Of a DNA stretch of 64,000 bases, positions 22,601 through 35,791 are shown piece by piece; position 1 is the first letter of the stretch; every line of letters starts with the position of its first letter. The stretch is taken from positions 2,150,419-2,214,418 of the forward strand of contig PJRA01000160.1 in assembly GCA_016987375.1 (NCBI GenBank), written 5' to 3'. Source of the stretch: Brachionus koreanus. Its lineage: Eukaryota; Rotifera; Eurotatoria; Ploima; Brachionidae. A program made the translations under genes and the position numbers. The notes under the pieces are model-generated. The model saw nothing but the letters and a program-made list of their open reading frames with translations, was not told the origin of the DNA and did no database searches.

Positions 22601-25600
22601 GCTAAACAAATTCAGAATTAAAAACAAATTCAGAATTTACTAAAATCGGTTCATGATCAACAAATTTAAATGACTTAAGATAGCTGAACTTCTTTTGATG
22701 ATTTAGCGAAACAGTTAGATTTTGGAAGTTTTGAGAAAACTTTTCATTTTTAGCCAGGAGCAAAAAAAATTTTAACTATTTATCAAAAATTTGGATTTCA
22801 ATTTTATAAATTATTTTTTCTTTGTTCAAGTTTTTTTTTGAGAAATTTAATTTAATTTTTTCCCAATTCTTAATGTTTAGTTCTATCTGATACGGCTAGT
22901 TTTATGAAGCTTTCAAGATCTAAAAGGCAAAATCTGATTTCAGCGTACTATTATTACAAAATCTAAATCTGGTTTTGTGAAATTTAGTACAATAGAACAG
23001 AACAAAATTCTAAAAATTCTTTTAACTTTTCTTTTAAAAGCCAAAACCAAGTTCTGTAAATGCATTATGGTGCAACATTCAGAGTTGCACAATTATGAAA
23101 AATCTGTTAAAATTCTGCAAACTTNNNNTATAGTGCACTTTGCAGAGACTTTGCACACGATTAGCAGACTTTGAATTTTGGTGCAACTAAGTAAGTTGCA
23201 GTTTGTTGCGCTTACAGAACTAATTAAAAGCCATCAGTAAAAAAGTTATAAGCTTTTTAGGCATTAATTTTTATTCTTTATTTTTATTTTGTACCAAATT
23301 TCACAAAGCCCTAAATCTTAACGCTAAAAAAATAAGAATATTTTAGCCTCTAAGGCGATAAACCTTGATTATTCTTAATTATTTGATAATTACAGTAAAA
23401 TTTAAAATTAACTTTTACTCTTTTTATTTTTTCTTTCCTCTTCTATCAAATTTTTTTTTTCTAACCTTTTTTATGGGAAGAATTCAGGAAGAGTCAAGAA
23501 AGAAGAAATGAAAAGGATAAGAACAAATGGAGTAAAATTTAGCTTTAAATTAAACTATTTAATAACTTAGGTTGTTAGACAGTGTTTCTGACATAAGAAA
23601 TTTTTTCTTTTGTCTGGAGAAACATTTTATATGCATATTATATTTATTGTGTAGATGTCATTTTTAATTTAAATGTAATTAAAATCATAATTAAAAAAAT
23701 ACAGATATTTTTAAATAATTTCAGATTTTTAACACGGAAAATTTTGAAAAGATTTACAGTATTGAATTTCCAATTACTTTCATCGTTCTTAACTAAATGA
23801 ATCTTAAGTAGGCATTTAATCACATTGCCGAAATTAAGCTTTTTCTACTTGAATATTTTTGTCTACCTTTTGTAAAAAAAAATTAATTAATAAAAACTCT
23901 TTTCAAAAATAAAATTTTGAGATTCTTGGTTTAAAATTAGATTTAATTTTTTGAATAGACAGCAAGAAATGACTGAATAAGAATAGTTCATTTCTATTTA
24001 ATTTGTTAATTATTATTTTTTCTAGATAATATTAAAAATTGCTTTTAAAGAATAAAATTTATGAAATAAATTTAATATTTTAACGGAGGTTCTACTTAAA
24101 AAAATGAGAAATAGCAATTTATTTGCCTTTTTTTAATATCTGTCAAAAATACTTACTCAATTAAAATTTTCTCTTCAATAAAATTCTCAAAAGAAAAGAT
24201 AGATACTAAATCACTCGGTTAAAATTTAAAAATAATTAATTAAAAAAAAATTAATTTTCGACTAATTTAAATTAACACACACGATTAGAAGCTAGCTAAT
24301 TATTTTCCTGACATCTTTCAAAATCATCAATCAAATTTCATTAAGTAATTTATTTAAAAGAATTAATAAATTTAAATTTTTTTAATTTAAGGAGTTCGTT
24401 GAGAACATTGTGCGACAGCATGAAAAAACAGATACTTTCTAGAGCATTTTATGGATGGCTCGCTTATCATAGACATTTGAAAACAATTACAACTCACTTG
24501 GTTGACTTAATCAACTCTAAAAAAGATATTTTGGAGGAAGAAGCAGATGATGAAGATACTGAATACGAATTAGATAACCAAGGAAATAAAATTAATATTG
24601 GAAAATATTACATTTTGAATAAATTAAAATTGGACCAAAATCTATGGCTTAAATGGATAGATGATGAGAAAAAAATTAATAAACTTTCACATAATAAGGG
24701 ATATTTTTATAAAATTGTTTATTTGAATGGAATTGAAAATAATATTCGAAAACAAGTATGGCCATTTTTACTCGGTCATTTCAAAATAGAAATGACAGAA
24801 GAAGAAAGATTGATGACCGATAGGAATAATTTTGAGAATTATTATAAACTGATTGAAGAATGGAAGCCTTTTGAAGAACTAATAAATACTAAGGATCAAA
24901 AAAAGTTGGCTGTTTCACTCAATGTTAAAGGTCAAAATGGTGAAAATTTCGATGAAAATGTTGAAACAAAAATTTCTGTTAACTCGACGAAAAATGATGT
25001 ACCAACGTTTGATATGAACAAAAAATCAGCAATAAAAACATCTTTATTTGGTTTCAGTGTATTAAAACAAAAGCCTAAGCCTTTAGTTACTGCAGAGTCA
25101 TTAAAAAATGAAGCAAAAAATTTGGATAAATCTAAAATATTCAGAAAAGATTCGTCTTTGAGCAATGATGTGTTTGTGGAAAACGAGTCAGCTTTTTCGT
25201 TTTCATTATCGAAATTTTCGGCCAAGAGTCTTTTGAATAAATTAATGTCACGAAATTCTGAGGATATAGATACAGTAAGTTGTTCAATATTGGGACAAAA
25301 AAAAGAGCTTACAGATGAGGAGTGCAGAGCTTTTGCTGCTGAAATAGTCAATAATATTTTAAATAAAATCCAAAATGACTGGGATGCTTTGGTCCAAGAA
25401 GAGGCCAAAAAAGAAGATGATGACAGTGTAGAGACTTTTAAGACCGGTAGTGTTTATACAGATACAAGAAATTTTTTATCGAATGCAACTTCATTTTCAA
25501 TTGATGAAAGTTTTCATGATATTGAAACTAATGACTTTGATCAACAAAATGAAAAAATTACCTTTTTTGATTGTGAATCGATCAAAGATATCAAAGAGCT

Positions 25601-27175
25601 AAAAAAAGAATCTATCCAAGATGCTCATGAATCACTTAAAAGATCTCTTTCAAATCAAGAAATTATTGAAAATTTTGCTTTAAATATGCATCGAATTGAC
25701 AAGGATGTGACAAGATGTGACAGAAACTATTGGTATTTTACATCTAATGAAAATTTGAAAAAATTAAAAAATATTATGTATACGTAAGTTTTTTTATTTT
25801 GTTATTTAAATAATTGACAATAATTATTAATATTTTCAAGATTATAATCCCTAATTTTTTGAATTCAACTTGTATCCCGAGTTTTCTTTTCATTTTAAGA
25901 GTTCAGATTTAAGACGAAATAATTAATTCTGATATATTCTTCATTAAAAAACGGTTTTCATAAAACATTATTTGGGATGTATTTAAAAAAATTGATATGT
26001 TTATTTAAAGAGAATTATTTTTTTTTATTTGTTCAATTCATGAATCCATTTATTCTCAAGATAGTTTGCAAAAACTAGAATGGAAAAAAATCATAAAAAA
26101 ATTAAACTCTTCCTAAAGCATTTCTAAGCGAATTTTAGCTCTGAAATAAAAGTTTTACTGTAATTTATCGTTTTAAAAACTCATGAAATTATTAATGTAA
26201 TTTTATTGAGGAATGAATAAAAATATTATTTTTGTGAAGAAGAACAAAAACTTTGAATATTTGTTTTTAATTTAAAAACGAAAGGTTAAGCTTTTAGAAA
26301 TCTTTAAAATTTTTATATTTTTTCGACTGCTTTGAAACTTAACGATTTAGAAATTCTTCAAAAAAAAAGTTTTTTACTAAAGAAATTTAATATTGCCAAA
26401 AAATTTTGTGTAAAATCTTTAAATTTAAGTTTTGTTTGGGAAAACCTCAACATAGGCTATATTCAAGGAATGTGTGATTTAGTTGCTCCATTGCTAGTTA
26501 TTTTTGATGATGGTGAGTTTTTTTTTTTATTTTATAGAAAAATTAATAAAAATATTTTTATAATGGCTATACATAATATATTAAACATTAAATTTTAGAA
26601 AAAAAGAAAAGAATTTAAATTTCTAATTTTATTTAGAACCTCTGACATATAGCTGCTTTAAACAACTAATGAAAAGAATGTCATTGAATTTTCCGCATGG
26701 AACAGCAATGGATGAACATTTTTCAAATATGAGAAATTTGATCCAAATATTAGATACGGATTTGTTTGAGCACATGCACCATCGTGGAGACTATACTCAT
26801 TTTTATTTTTCATACAGATGGTTCTTACTGGATTTTAAACGAGAATTGATATATGATGATGTTTTTTCTGTATGGGAAACAATATGGTCAGCAAAGCATT
26901 TAAGCTCAAAGCATTTTCATCTCTTTATAGCCCTTGCACTAGTAGAAACATATCGTGATATAATTATTGAAAACAATATGGACTTTACAGACATTATAAA
27001 ATTTTTTAACGGTAATTTCAAATAAATTTTTAGTTAAAAATTTTAAAAAAATTTCATTTTAGAAATGGCTGAGAAACACAAAATAGTTGAAATTCTTGAA
27101 TTGGCAAGAAATTTGATCAAACAACTTCAAAATTTGATTGAAAATAAAAATGATATTAACATAGATGAATATTAG
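19611..27175 (+). CDS. SGSM: Small G-protein signalling modulator (SGSM1/2-like), RUN-TBC protein
   Basis: SGSM proteins bind Rap and Rab GTPases through the RUN and PH-like parts and act as Rab GAPs through the TBC domain. Seven coding exons join in phase: 19611-19629, 19704-19823, 20350-22213, 24392-25783, 26430-26512, 26637-27011 and 27063-27175, giving 1321 residues. The RUN domain lies at about 15-215 ([41 protein letters not shown]), the PH-like region at about 335-480 ([39 protein letters not shown]) and the TBC from about 770 ([13 protein letters not shown]) to the end. A long acidic insert separates the start of TBC from the arginine-finger motif [17 protein letters not shown] and the glutamine-finger motif [10 protein letters not shown]. 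Both GAP residues are present, so the enzyme should be active. The first coding exon is only 19 nt. Confidence 0.95.
23050..23221. mobile_element. MITE-like inverted-repeat element in SGSM intron 3
   Basis: The left end agttctgtaaatgcatta resembles the reverse complement of the right end (agttctgtaagcgcaaca). Both continue through a tgcaac..agttgcac block for about 40 bp with several mismatches. The centre contains the 4-N gap. There is no coding capacity and no exact flanking duplication, although taaaagcca occurs near both sides. Confidence 0.55.
23125..23128. other. Four ambiguous bases
   Basis: Short N run inside the intronic inverted-repeat element, probably an unresolved hairpin or polymorphism. 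Confidence 0.9.
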
Positions 27176-29083
27176 TCAAATCAAAATAAAAAATTTAAAC
27201 TCAAATAATTAATAATTACCTAGGTGATTGTAAAAATAGAAAGATTTTAGAGTTTCGTTTGCATTTTTTTTAATTTTAGTTGTTGAAGGAAATTTGTTCA
27301 AGATAGATGAAAAATAGTCTATGTTTTTTGTATATAAAATTGTCAAAAAAAAAATTTTGACATTATCTAGAATTTAATCAAAAAAATTTGATTACAATTT
27401 TATTTTATTGTATTTATTAAAAAGCTTAAAAAGCAATAATATTTAATTTAATTTCACATTAATATAAGACGAAGAAGTCGGATTGCAATCAAATAAAATT
27501 GAAACTAAATTTTTTTTGATTAAATTTGATTGAAAATTAAAATTTTTGATTTAATTATTTAAATTATTTATACTTTCAAAAAAGAAATAAAGTCTAATAA
27601 ATAATTAAAAATAATATCATCAACTTCTTTTAAATAAAATTTTCAATTTTAATCTTCGTGAATTTTAAGCATTTAATTTAAATTTTTTTTGTTACCTAAT
27701 AAATAATTTATTTGAATCGATTTTATTTTTTATAATTTCAAATTTTAAAATAAGCTAAATTCTAATTCTAGTTTAAAGTTTAATTTTAAATAAGTTATAA
27801 GATGAAGAACTGGGAAAGTGTTGAAATAATTTCATTTGAAATGAAAATTAAATAAAAAATAGTAAAAAATAGTTATCGAAATATTTTTATCTTCTAAAAA
27901 AGTATTTTAGAAATTAATTTTAATATACTATAAAAATTGAACTAAATTTTTAATCTTAAACCTGAAAAATTTGATGTTTTCTTTTTTTTTAAATTTTATT
28001 TCATTAATACACTTAAGTGCTTTGAATATGAATGTAAAACACAAATATTTATATTTCATTAATTATTCAAAAATATTTTAAAAATTTCTCAGCAAAAAAA
28101 TAGGCTTAGAAATAATCAAAACTTGCTTTTGGATACTTCAAATGATTTTCCAGTGTAAACTATAATGTGACATATAAAATTGATCTTAAAAGTTAATGAA
28201 AAAAATTAGAACATCTAAACTATTCAGTATTATTTGTTTCTTAGAAAATTTAGTCAAGTTCAATCCACTTAAACGCTTGAAATTATTTTTATTAAATTAA
28301 AATATTTCTATTTATTTTTACTATTTTTTCTTGATGGAAATACAAATAATTCATAAAACAGTTGAAAAACAAAATTTTTTAAAAACCTTTTCAGACCAAG
28401 TGAGATCTTATAAATATTTCGTTTTGAATTTTATTTTAAAGAAAAGAGAAATGAAAAAATTTTTAAATTTAATGAATAAATAATTGTTTATTAATATTAA
28501 ACTAAAATAATTATTTTTTTTTAATACTTAAAGCTTTTATACAATATTAAAATCTTATACCTTCGTAGAATAAGAAATTTATGAGCAATTAAGAAAAGAC
28601 GCTTGAACTAAAAAAAGCAAAAGACTAAGGGATTCTTTTTATGTATCTTGTAACTTTCAAAAAGTATTAGAAAAATAAATTTGATAGCGAATATTTTAAA
28701 AAAAAACGAAACAAATTTGGTTACTATAGCAACTCACGAGGCATTATTATTTTCTCTTATACAAATATAGAAATCATTTCTTTAGATTGTTTTTTTCATG
28801 TTAAATCATTAAAATCTCTCAGTCAAATTAAATTATAAAAAATAACAAAATTTGTTAAATTAGCCTTTGCTAATTGCTGAATCAACAGGGTCGTCTAGAA
28901 TTGAGGTAGTCTATGTTTTATCTAAATTGATTTCATGTAACTATGTAATTTTGAAAAAATTAAAATGTCTTGTTTACTTTTTTATTTTATTGGCTTTCCG
29001 TAAAATTTTATGTTATTTTTTGATCTTTTAAGCTTCGGAATTTATACTCACAAATGCAATAAATCTTTAATAAATAGAAGAAA
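27176..29083. other. Intergenic, no gene seen
   Basis: 1.9 kb of AT-rich sequence between SGSM and the lamin-tail gene, both on the plus strand. I find no splice-linked frame, repeat or RNA gene. Confidence 0.5.
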
Positions 29084-32000
29084 ATGAGTGACGAACAATT
29101 TTCACCGAATTATTTCAATTCTGTTTATAATAGACCCAAAGATCCTGCTTTAAGCGAAGCAACTAACGAAAATCTAAATGAAAAGAATCAACTTAAGGAA
29201 ATAAATACCAGGCTGGATTTCTATATCAATGCTGTATGTTTTAGTATTTTACTAAATTTATTTAAGCCATTTATCTCACTTTTTATTAATAAATTTTAAT
29301 TAGATTTTAAAATTAGATTAAGTCTTTCGACTTGAGCGTCTAGGAATTTAAAGTGGGTTTAAATTTACTCATATTGCTCACTTTTTTTAATATTAAAGGT
29401 GAAAGATTTGACACAATATTTAAAATTTACAACTCCACCAAATAATAACAATTCAATTTCGTCTTGGAAAGCCACAGTGCCTAATAATAGTCTTTTGCAA
29501 TCAATGAAAAATTTAGAAAAAGACTTAGAAGCTTTAAAACAGCTTTATGAAGAGGAAATTAGACTGATGAAGTTCGAAATAGAAGAACTGTCTTCTGTTA
29601 AAAACAAATATTCTTTGGAGAATTTTAATCTTCAATCAAAACTAAAGGATTTTGTAGTCAAGTAAACAAATTATTAATTTTTTTTTATTTTTTGATAATT
29701 TGAAAAAATACCTCTTGGGGCTAATTTTTAAAATAAATGTTTATTAAATTAGAGAATAAAAATTAATTACCTAGATTCGAAAATATAAAAGCATCAAATG
29801 ATCAACTGGCAAGTGAGCTTAATGAGGTAAAGACCAAAAATAATCGTCTTGAATACGAAATCGAAAATTTAAAACTCGAATCAGAAAAACCCATTAGAGA
29901 AAATTCAAATTTAAAAAAAGATTTAGAAGACTTAGTTGCTAAATTAAATGAAAAACAAAAATTGTAGGATAATTTTTGATACTAAAGGTATACAAACGAG
30001 ACTAAAATGTTTTTTTTTAAGTTCAGACAACGAAATTAGTTATAGACAAAATTTAGAAAGCAAAATAAAAGAATTACAAGAATCATCAGCTTTTGAGAAG
30101 AAAATTTTTGAACAAGAAACCGAAAATCTTAGAGCTCAAGTACAGGTGTACCAAAATTCAATTGCTGAATTAGGTAATTAACTCGTTTTAATTTTTATAT
30201 TTTCTTCAAGAGCGATTGCATAAAACTAGAATAATTGGAATTTTATAGGAAATATTTTATTTTCTTAAAAGTTGTTTTAGAAAGATTCATGATTATGAAA
30301 TTAAATTTAAAAAAAATTGTATGATTTTTTTGAATTATAAAATGAAAGTTCTTCTAAAAAAAATAAAATTTATAGCTTAGTCAGTCTAAAATGCTGACTG
30401 CTAATTTTGCGTGTATTAGGGTTTCGATTTCGCCATAAAAATTTATTTCAATAATATTAGAGTAAAGAATAAAGGCATTCAATAATGAGAATATAGCTTT
30501 AATTTATATTCAAATTAAACTTATTAAAGAATATTAATATTTAAATAAAACAAGTATATTTTGGAAAAACTTTTCCTTAATAATTTTTTAAATAAATATA
30601 AAATAAAATATAATTAGGGGATAAATTAAAACAATTAGGGGAAGAGAACTAAGTTCTTCCTAATTTAGTATAAAATAAATAATTATAAAAAAATTTTAAT
30701 TTTTAAACTTTAAAAATTGAAAAATTTTGAAAAGTAACAATTTTTTTATTCATTTTTTTGAGATAAATGATGGAAAATGGTATTTGGCACATAAATAAAT
30801 TAAACTAAAGCAAAAAAATATATAAACAGTTAAATAAATATTAAGTATCACATAAAATTTATTCAAAAAAGCATTGTAGGTCAATAAAAAATTTAACTTT
30901 CATACAGTAAATTGATCAATTTTTTAATATATTATGATGCTAGAAACCTCTATCTTTTTTAACTTAGCTTAAATTTGATAATAATTCAAAATGTTTTATT
31001 TTATATGATTATTATTAATAGTTTAACAATCTAGTGGCCTTTTATTACTAGATTGTTAAACTATTAATTATAATTATTTAATTATATATAAATAGTTCCA
31101 AAAAAATTATTATTATGCTAAATTTTAAAATAGATGCGAAAAAAACTAAAAAATGATTAAGTTTTTACTTTAAAATGAAGCATCTATCATAGTTATAGCA
31201 GCCTCATCGATAGTTAAATATTCATCATGTAAATTATAGAAAAAAATTAAAAAAAAATCAATTAAAATAAATTATGACTTATTTGTTTTTTTGTACCCAG
31301 TAACTGCTCCTTAAGATGGAGAGCATCATATTCTTTATTTCTAAAAATTGAACATTAAAGAACAGCTTGGAGATTGCACGATGATCTTTGAGCAAATTAT
31401 GCACTAGAAAAATTCAACTCTCACTTACAAAAAAATCAAAAATAAGCTGAATATTTTATTTTTGATTGTGTCAATATCGTTGGTTCACTGAGTTACTATT
31501 TATTATGTATAGTCATAAAATTTTTCATTTTTAAAAAGAATGGATATTTTTGATTTTAGCATCTTTGTAATTCTAAATTTTCATTAGTCATATTGTATGT
31601 TAAAATAAAATAAAAAGAATGGAATGCTCTTCAAATTGATGTGTCTAATTATTTGCTTATTTAATTAAAAAAAATTTATAAGATGAAATTTTCAAATTTT
31701 TACACTGTTACGTCATTATTGGAAAAATTTCTATCAGCAACACCAGTAACTCATGAAATGTGTCTATTTTTTAGAAATTTTAAGATAAAATTCAATAAGA
31801 TATCGTGGAATATTTTTAATTAAATATTAAGTTGCAAAATAATTATTAAGATTATTAAGAACAAAATTTGTCTTATAATTAAATAATTTAAAGAAAAGAA
31901 ATTTAACGAATCAATTGAAAATGAAGCTAAATTAGTTAAAGCTATAGAGGAATGTAAATCTGAAAATACTAAATTATCAAGTAAGAATCAACAGCTAGAA

Positions 32001-35000
32001 GAACAAAATTCTTCTCTGGAAAATATGTGCAAAAATTTGGAATCAGTGGTTGGTAAAAATATTAGATGAATTAACAAATGTAAATTTCCCAATTTAGATT
32101 TGCAATTTGGAAGTAATGAAAAAAAGTCTGGAAGAAAAAATGCATCCTGTATTAAAAAATCAAAATTCAATAAGCTCTGAAATAAACTCAATAAAATCAA
32201 AACTTGAAGCTGAAGAGACTCGACTCATTCACTTAACAAGCAGGAATTCAAATGACGGAAATCTTACGAACAGAAGTAATGTTACCAAGCTAAGATATCA
32301 AATGCCTTTTGGTCAGCTAACAAACATTCAAAATACGAATGAAAATAGCAAAGAACTTAATCAAATTGAAACTAGACCAAAAAACCTTTCTCCTGAGATT
32401 GAATTTCAAGGTTTAGTTCACTCAGGACTAATAACATCGAACGACTTAGAGAATCAATTTTATACCAAACAATTTCAACCAGTTGACTACGCACAAAAAA
32501 ATTCTCAATACTCATCTCCAATTGGTTTTCAGCAATCAGCCTTATATTCATCTACTAATTTAAATGTGAACACAAAAAATCAACAATCAAAGTATACAGA
32601 AATAAAGCAAAACAAAGACGTAACAAAAGATTTATTCAACAATTTTGAAAAGTCAACTTTTATGAATCCTCAAGTCAAAAAAGAGCTCAATAATGCCTCT
32701 TTAAGTTCCATTGATAACAATACAGTTACCGAAGCTAGGTAAAATTTTTGGAAAATTTTAGGATTTATTTAAGTTTTAAAACTTTTTTTTTAGCTATGTC
32801 GGAAATGTAAAAATACATGAAGTTAATAAAAATGGCTATTTTGTTCGTCTATTAAATGTATCGAATACTTATGAAGAAGATTTGAGTAGCTATACAATTC
32901 AGCAAATGGTTTCTTCAATGCCTGTAGCAGTTTTTCGTTTGCCGTATCCGACTAAACTAGAACCCGGACATACAATTACTGTTTGGGCACGCACTGATGA
33001 AGTAGAACAGCAGCCACCTCATACTTTTGTATGGAATGAACAAGATAAATGGGGAACGGGCCCTGAATGTACCACAGTTTTGGCTAAACCAAATGGACAG
33101 GTAATTTAAAATATTAAAGAAAAATTAAACATCAATTAAGAATAAAATATGATTTTATTTGAAAATATTTAAAATATTATCAGAGTTATTTTTAATTTAA
33201 AAATATATCTCAATGTTAAATTGTGTAAAAATATTCACATGATAAGTTTTTCAAATATCTTTATAAACTATAGTTAATAAACTATAGTTTTTTAAAATTG
33301 TGAAAATTTGATTTTTATCTTTTTAATCAAATAATTGTGATTTTGACACTACTATTTAGATTATCATTAAATATCATCAGGATAAATCTTTATCGAATTT
33401 AAAATAATTTTTTAAAGATTTTTCTTTAAAGAAGTTATAAAGAAAAAGCTTCCGGTAACCTTTAAAAACTTTCCAAAATTTTTTTGACTGGGTATGGTAC
33501 CACCAAATTTCTAACTTTTTGAGATGAGGTGGAGAATTTATCAAAAAAATCGTTTAAATAACAAATTTTGAACATTCATCTTAACTTCAATCTCAGCCTA
33601 ATTTCAAAAAGTTTCAAATTTGATGGCACCTCTGTTCTCTGTTTGGTTTTGTACAGAAAATAAAAAAATTAGCTTCAGTTAGTAAGTTTTTTATTGCTAC
33701 CACATCCTTAAAGGTAGAATGTTTCAGCCCAACACTGTTTTGTGGCAAAGTGGCATTCGTTTGTGTTGAACTTATTTTAAGCCGCCTTAAAACTTTCGGT
33801 TGATTTAGATACAAGTCAACTGTCAGACAACCTATTTCAGTGCGTAATCACCATATTTAATCTATGCCTAGCAGCCAAGGCAACAACAAAATCATTTACA
33901 AACTTTGCAGAAAAGCTTTTCCTTTTAACTCTTATGCGTTTGCCTCTTAATATAGAATCAAAACCTTGTTTTCTTGATCTAGATAATGATAAAAATAATA
34001 AATATCTAATAAAAAAATAATAATTTAATCCTCATTTATTTATTTAAGAAAAGATGTAAGAAGGGACATTGAAAATTTTACTAAAATTTAAAATTTTAAA
34101 GGCTGTTTCTTGGACAACTGGGTGCCATAAATATGGAAACATTGGTAATTAAAAATTGTATTTCTAATAAAAATTGAAGACAAAAATTTGTGAATTTTTG
34201 TTTCCAGAATTGCTTTTTAACCATACATCTCTGGCTTAATGGACTTATCAAATTTGCACGTTAATGATAGCTAAAAAACTTAAATCTTCAGTTGATTTAA
34301 AATTGACACTGTTTTTAATCAGATTGTCCAGAGATGGTTTTTATTAACTTATTCTAACCAAATATTTTTTTAAGCCTTAAAGGGTAAGTTGCCGAAGTTA
34401 ACCTTTAGAAGACAAAATAAAGTTATATAGAACTAAAGCACATCGCTTTAAAATTCTCACTGATAATCAAACTTATTTTTTATTATAATTACTTTTTAAA
34501 TAATAAATGTTTAAATTGTGTTTTCTTTATTTAACTTTAGATTTTTAACTATCTCTAATTTAAAGTTAATCAGAGAATAGTCATAGATATAATTCTCTTA
34601 GTTTAATCTTTTTATTCAACATGATACCTAAATATATTATTTTTATCTTAATTAAAATTAAAAAAAAAACAACAACTCTGGCTAACCATTATAATAATAT
34701 TATTGAGCTGATTTTTTGTATCCTTTAACAAAATATTTGATTCTTAAGATTATGATGATCTACTACCGGTTTATTCTGGAAAAAGAAATCGAAGTCAATT
34801 ACAACTAGATAGGTAATTTTTATTCTATTTAAATCTATTTAAAAATAAATATTATTGCACAGGCAAAAATTGATTCCGCATCGAGTTTTTACACCTACAA
34901 AACATCCTCATGGCTCTCGTTCAAAGCTGGTTGATTACGATGAGGTTAAAACAGAGAATAAACCAACTCAAAGATCGTCGGATTCGAATTCTACGAATCA

Positions 35001-35201
35001 ACGTGGATATATTTTCAACCAAAAAGGGAGACCAGTAAATAGTGCAATTCAGGTAATTTTATTAGGAAAATAAGGGCCAATTTTGAAAATATTTAATTTC
35101 AGAGACCAAAAAGTAGTTTGAGTAATTCATTAATAAAAAATCGGAAAGATGAAGATTTTGCGGTTTATCAAGAAAATATAACTTACTTTCAGCGAAACTA
35201 A
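29084..35201 (+). CDS. Coiled-coil protein with lamin tail domain (LMNTD1-like)
   Basis: Eleven exons rebuilt in phase: 29084-29233, 29399-29661, 29775-29963, 30022-30173, 31894-32048, 32098-32738, 32794-33100, 34102-34144, 34749-34812, 34863-35052, 35103-35201, giving about 750 residues. Residues about 60-360 are heptad-like coiled coil (LEKDLEALKQLYEEEIRLMK, LESKIKELQESSAFEKK), followed by a Ser/Asn/Gln-rich linker. The lamin tail domain at about 518-635 has YVGNVKIHEVNKNGYFVRLLN, LEPGHTITVWAR, PPHTFVWNEQDKWGTGPECTT and AKPNGQAVSW. This is closer in style to LMNTD1 than to nuclear lamins. There is no C-terminal CaaX box, so it should not be farnesylated like B-type lamins. The rod order and tail suggest an intermediate-filament relative. 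The exon 5 donor (gttggt at 32049) is weak but is the one that keeps phase. Confidence 0.88.
30174..31893. other. Large fourth intron of the lamin-tail gene
   Basis: This intron is 1.7 kb, against about 50-110 bp for most neighbours. It contains the perfect palindrome at 31014-31068 and a smaller hairpin at about 30636-30665. No nested gene is supported. Confidence 0.55.
31014..31068. repeat. Perfect 21-bp hairpin in an intron
   Basis: The arms 31014-31034 (ending gtttaacaatctag) and 31048-31068 (starting ctagattgttaaac) are exact reverse complements over 21 bp, separated by a 13-nt loop. A perfect palindrome in drifting intronic DNA is recent or maintained. Confidence 0.8.
33600..33975 (-). 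other. GC-richer coding-like island inside an intron, origin unknown
   Basis: Within intron 33101-34101 the base composition rises and the minus strand carries open pieces such as KQGFDSILRGKRIRVKRK at about 33965-33910 and LNQPKVLRRLKISSTQTNAT nearer 33800, in different frames with stops between. It may be a relic of a transposon or captured gene. I do not recognise the protein. Confidence 0.3.
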
Positions 35202-35628
35202 AATTTATGTTTTTTTAAATTTTTATAATAAAATATTTAATTATTATTCGATAATTTAAAAAAAATTATTCGTCAATTCAGTAAAATACGTTAAATTAGA
35301 TTAATTTTATTTATGAGATTTAATTTTATCTAATAAAAATCTTCAATTCAATAATTAGAATAGCAATATTTAAAATTCAAATCCTAAAAAAAATATAAGC
35401 TTATTAAATTAAAATTTACTTGATTCCTTAACAAACATTCTATAATAAAAAAAAATTTTTTTGAATGATTAATATTAATAATGTAGAAATAATTGTCTTT
35501 CAAATGTTCTGCTTGAATAAACTATTGATTTAAAAAATTTCAAAAAATATGAGCAATAATTTATTAGGAACAGAATTAATTTTCTAATTTATTGACGCAA
35601 GTAATGGAAATTTCGTACACAATATAGA

Positions 35629-35674
35629 ATATAAAAACGATTCAAATTTTAGAAAAAAAAACAAAACAATCAGT
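35629..35674 (+). promoter_or_regulatory. Putative core promoter of microgene copy 1
   Basis: TATAAAA at 35629-35635 is followed by an initiator-like TCAGTT at 35670-35675, about 37 bp before the ATG. The same arrangement is kept in copy 2. The TATA-to-initiator distance (about 43 bp) is longer than the usual 30 bp. Confidence 0.4.
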
Positions 35675-35710
35675 TCAATTATTTAAAAAACAGTATCAAG
35701 TATTAAACAA

Positions 35711-35791
35711 ATGGGTGCCGGAAGATCAAGATGCTACGGATATGGATATCCAGCTTATGGTGGCTATGGTTACGGAAACTATTATTACTAA
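35711..35791 (+). CDS. Gly/Tyr-rich 26-residue microprotein, copy 1
   Basis: A short ATG-to-TAA frame of 27 codons. The peptide begins MGAGRSRC and continues with alternating Gly and Tyr (YGYGY, YGGYGYG), ending NYYY; roughly two thirds of residues are Gly or Tyr. There is no signal peptide. Gly2 with Ser6 fits the N-myristoylation pattern and Cys8 could be acylated, so membrane anchoring is possible (inference). Gly/Tyr-rich peptides are known in cuticle, eggshell, antimicrobial and phase-separating proteins. The 81 coding bases are identical in copy 2, whereas flanks differ at several sites. I know of no named family. Confidence 0.62.
   Translation: MGAGRSRCYGYGYPAYGGYGYGNYYY

Larger units (their letters stand above)
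22214..24391. other. Large third intron of SGSM
   Basis: At 2.2 kb this intron is far longer than most here. It contains a MITE-like element (23050-23221) and a 4-N gap at 23125-23128. No separate gene is supported. Confidence 0.6.

Noticed and set aside
22977..23174. Frame spanning an N run in the SGSM intron
   Set aside because: It crosses ambiguous bases and an inverted-repeat element and has no recognisable protein.
32053..32054. Stronger-looking GT donor (gtaaaa) for lamin-tail exon 5
   Set aside because: It would shift the frame of the next exon; the weaker gttggt donor at 32049 keeps the coiled-coil frame open. cDNA should decide.
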